Origin: Terrimonas_A sp040509495
GTDB taxonomy: Bacteria; Bacteroidota; Bacteroidia; Chitinophagales; Chitinophagaceae
Length of the DNA: 12,743 nucleotides
Assembly: GCA_040509495.1 (NCBI GenBank)
Contig: JBEVKW010000490.1
Location: 1-12,743, forward strand
Direction of reading: 5' to 3'
The notes below the pieces were generated by a model. The model made no database searches. It was not told the DNA's origin and saw nothing but the letters and a program-made list of their open reading frames with translations. Positions 10,437 through 12,743 of the stretch are shown piece after piece. The position numbers were made by a program, and so were the translations under genes. Position 1 is the stretch's first letter; each line of letters opens with the position of its first letter.

Positions 10437-12489
10437 AGACGTTTACGAAAGAACTTATCAGCGAATCAAGGCAGACGGAACTAAGGAAACATGGGATGAC
10501 ACCGTTCGAAGAGTCGTTAAAGGAAACCTTTCTCTCGTACCTGCGGAACGAATTGAAGCAGGGGAGGAAGAAGAACTCTACAATCTATTTTACAACTTTG
10601 GTGCAATCCCGGGAGGAAGACACCTCTGGATGTCCGGAGTCGAAGGGCGTCAGTTTCTTTTCAACTGCTACGTTAGTGGATGGGGAGATAGTCTCTCTGA
10701 TCACTTCGCCTTCACATTCAATCAGCTAATGGAAGGTGGGGGAGTAGGAGCTAACTATTCCTCTAAGTACCTCAAAGATTACAATGTTTACAACATGGTC
10801 AGAGTTCATATCGTATGCTCTCCTGAGCACGAGAATTACAAAGATCTAGAAGAGGCAGGGCTCCTGTCTTCGGTGTACGTAGCAGAATATGGTGGGGCTA
10901 TTGAGGTTGACGACAGCCGAGAGGGATGGGTTGAAGCTCTTACAAGAACTATCGATCTCTCTACAGAATATCAGCCAGCAGGCTATAAGTATGACAAAGA
11001 TACTGGAGAATATCTCCCAGAACTTATCTTTGATGTCTCAAACATCCGGGCAGCAGGAAAGCGAATTAAGACCTTTGGGGGAACCTCAGCGGGTCCGGTA
11101 CCCTTTGCAAGAATGATGACTCAAGTTGCTATGCTTCTTTCCGACGCTTGGCTAAATGGAGTCTCGGGTCCGTTTGCAATGGACATGGATCACACTATTG
11201 CCACGTGTGTAGTCTCGGGAAATGTACGCCGGTCTGCTAGAATGAGTATCATGCACTGGGATGACCCTTGGATTAACTGGTTCCTGACGTGCAAGCAAAC
11301 TACTCTTAGCCACTGGTCAACTAACATTTCGGTAGAGATTGATGATGAATTCGTATCATACATTCAGGACAGCTCAAGTCCTGAGTCGGAAAGTGATATC
11401 GCCAAGCGTAACAGGGCTCGTCAGGTCTATGAGGCTATTGTCTATGGTATGCTTGAGAATGGAGAACCAGGAATTTGGAACTCGTCTCTATCTAACGTTG
11501 GAGAGCCTAATCTCGTTATTGCTACGAACCCGTGTGGGGAGATTGCGCTAGAGGAATGGGAGAACTGCAACCTTGGTCATATTAATCTGGGTGCTTTTGT
11601 GTCTAATGATGGGATCGTTGATTATGATGGTCTCGCTAGGGCTCATGAACTCATGGCACGCTTCCTTCTCCGCGCTACGTTTGGAGACATCTCTGATCCT
11701 AAGACCCGTGACGTGGTTCTACGTAACCGTAGGATTGGGGTTGGTCACTTTGGGTTTGCTGATTACCTAGCAAAGCAGAAGATTCTGTTTTCTAAGAGTT
11801 GGCAGTATGGCGGAGTTGCCGAGATGCTTTATACGAATAAGTATATTGTTGATCGGGCTCTGGCTAAGTATGCACACGAGTTACGTATTCCGGTTCCTGT
11901 CAAGTCTACTACCATGGCACCAACTGGAACGATTGCTAAACTTGCAGGAGCGTCTGAGGGTATTGCGCCATATTTTGCGAGATACTACATTCAGAGAATC
12001 CGTTTCTCTACGGTTGATCCTAGCCAGGCAGCAAAACTTCAGTCATACAAGGATCAGGGTTACAACGTAGTTGTAGATCCTTCTACTCCGTACACTGAGG
12101 TCGTGGAGATCCCAACGAAGACCAGCATGGTTTCTACGCTAGAAGAAATGGGAATCGCACCACATTACGCTCAGAGCGCAGACGAAGTAAAGTTTGAAGA
12201 CTTCCTACAAATTCAGGCGATGTACCAGAAGTATTGGGCAGATAACGCTATTAGTTCTACGATTAACATCAAGCCTAATCTTCATAACGTTCCTGAAATC
12301 ATGGAAACTATCAAGCCTTTTCTTGGCGTATTAAAGGGTACGACTGTCTTCCCTGAGCGAGGGTACGAGCTGCCTCCACTAGAACGGGTCACCCTGGCTG
12401 AGTACGAGGCTCTACGTGGCTCTCAGAGCGTTTTAGAGGGAGATGCGATCGATCCTGACTGTGCAACTGGGGCTTGCCCCGTACGTTAA
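10360..12489 (+). CDS. nrdJ: Class II (B12-dependent) ribonucleotide reductase, monomeric RTPR type
   Basis: Converts ribonucleoside triphosphates to deoxy forms using adenosylcobalamin, without oxygen or a second subunit. The 709-residue protein is close to the 739 of the Lactobacillus leichmannii enzyme and keeps all key residues at a constant offset of 16: C103 (C119), N390, C392, E394 in NPCGEI (N406, C408, E410) and C403 (C419). The C-terminal redox pair C701/C706 in CATGACPVR matches C731/C736. GGGVGANYS and CNLGHINLG are also present. ATG 10360 has GGAAGG 8 bases upstream. No nrdA/B or activase gene is near, as expected. It depends on host cobalamin, common in actinobacteria. Confidence 0.95.
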   Translation: MTQLLPDISKILSLASTEPTWGPNGKDVYERTYQRIKADGTKETWDDTVRRVVKGNLSLVPAERIEAGEEEELYNLFYNFGAIPGGRHLWMSGVEGRQFLFNCYVSGWGDSLSDHFAFTFNQLMEGGGVGANYSSKYLKDYNVYNMVRVHIVCSPEHENYKDLEEAGLLSSVYVAEYGGAIEVDDSREGWVEALTRTIDLSTEYQPAGYKYDKDTGEYLPELIFDVSNIRAAGKRIKTFGGTSAGPVPFARMMTQVAMLLSDAWLNGVSGPFAMDMDHTIATCVVSGNVRRSARMSIMHWDDPWINWFLTCKQTTLSHWSTNISVEIDDEFVSYIQDSSSPESESDIAKRNRARQVYEAIVYGMLENGEPGIWNSSLSNVGEPNLVIATNPCGEIALEEWENCNLGHINLGAFVSNDGIVDYDGLARAHELMARFLLRATFGDISDPKTRDVVLRNRRIGVGHFGFADYLAKQKILFSKSWQYGGVAEMLYTNKYIVDRALAKYAHELRIPVPVKSTTMAPTGTIAKLAGASEGIAPYFARYYIQRIRFSTVDPSQAAKLQSYKDQGYNVVVDPSTPYTEVVEIPTKTSMVSTLEEMGIAPHYAQSADEVKFEDFLQIQAMYQKYWADNAISSTINIKPNLHNVPEIMETIKPFLGVLKGTTVFPERGYELPPLERVTLAEYEALRGSQSVLEGDAIDPDCATGACPVR

Positions 12490-12508
12490 GGTGTGGTAGG
12501 ATTGGTGA

Positions 12509-12661
12509 ATGGCGAAATCGAGAGATGAGCATGAAAGAGATGTCGAAAAGGCTGACATCGAACATCAACTAAACCTCAAGTTCAGGTTAGCTCAGACAAA
12601 TCCACCAGCCAAAAAAGAAGAGATTCCTAAAACCCAAAAGTGGAAAGCTAACAACAACTAA
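12509..12661 (+). CDS. Small charged protein, 50 aa, unknown
   Basis: ATG with AGGA 7 bases upstream, 19 bases after the reductase stop. MAKSRDEHERDVEKADIEHQ forms a charged helix; LNLKFRLAQTNPP follows, then a lysine-rich tail ending KWKANNN. No motif or membrane span. Probably real from the ribosome site and spacing; function unknown. Confidence 0.65.
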   Translation: MAKSRDEHERDVEKADIEHQLNLKFRLAQTNPPAKKEEIPKTQKWKANNN

Positions 12662-12692
12662 GAGGGGTTATGCAGGGAGACGGAGATATCAT

Positions 12693-12743
12693 ATGGGGCA
12701 AGGTCTACTGACACTTGTTCCTACACGTAACAGAGTAGAGAAT
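12693..12743 (+). CDS. N-terminus of a probable glycosyltransferase (cut by window edge)
   Basis: ATG with GGAG 7 bases upstream begins MGQGLLTLVPTRNRVEN. The LLTLVPTRNR stretch is like the first beta strand and loop of family-2 (GT-A) glycosyltransferases (xVxPTRNRxxx), which bind the nucleotide sugar. Phages use such enzymes to modify DNA or virion proteins. Only 17 codons are visible, so the call is a guess from this motif. Confidence 0.4.
   Translation, partial: MGQGLLTLVPTRNRVEN

Noticed and set aside
12670..12711. A 13-codon ORF starting at ATG 12670 with GAGGGG in front
   Set aside because: Very short, with no features, and overlapped by the better-supported start at 12693.

Overview
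This window looks like part of a double-stranded DNA phage genome infecting an actinobacterium. The evidence is a WhiB-family regulator next to a compact phage replication and nucleotide-metabolism cassette: a clamp-like protein, a Cas4/RecB-type exonuclease, a DnaB-like ATPase, endonuclease VII, a DnaG-like primase, a DUF3310 protein, a metallophosphoesterase and a class II ribonucleotide reductase. Genes are packed with ATGA/TAATG-type overlaps. There is also a phage-style RNA gene cluster. No structural or integration gene is visible. The host genus cannot be fixed from the sequence.

Layout. (1) Positions 1-1660, minus strand: an RNA island that starts at a consensus sigma70-type promoter (1629-1657) and runs leftward into a gene for a Ro60/TROVE RNA-binding protein, cut by the window edge. 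It holds tRNA-Leu(TAG), tRNA-Glu(TTC), an irregular tRNA, at least three candidate Y RNAs (955-1028, 680-810, 445-579) and further structured RNA of unknown type, including a predicted pseudoknot at 1486-1520. (2) Positions 1673-2770, minus strand: five small genes (two single-span membrane proteins, an HNH endonuclease, two unknowns) behind another consensus promoter at 2807-2835. (3) Positions 2771-3132: a divergent control region with a palindromic operator-like site, inverted repeats and a plus-strand terminator that could end a small RNA. (4) Positions 3133-12743, plus strand: the WhiB-to-reductase operon, ending in a 50-codon gene and the start of a probable glycosyltransferase.

The most interesting system is the Ro/Y RNA module. 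Y RNA B (680-810) folds by eye as a circularly permuted tRNA. Its acceptor stem is capped by a GAAAA loop, and the anticodon loop is replaced by a long Ro-binding-type stem carrying the GNCGAAG motif. Y RNA C has the same order of T-arm, capped acceptor and D-arm and lies just upstream of the likely Ro start codon. Y RNA A lacks the tRNA-like body. Two of the three abut tRNA genes (gaps of 0 and 3 nt), suggesting that tRNA maturation enzymes release them. In known bacteria, Ro (Rsr) and Y RNAs work with exoribonucleases such as PNPase in RNA degradation, so the phage probably carries its own version of this RNA-handling complex.

The replication operon is conventional in content. One exception is the primase, which is split between two overlapping frames and needs a +1 (or -2) shift near a run of three Arg codons.
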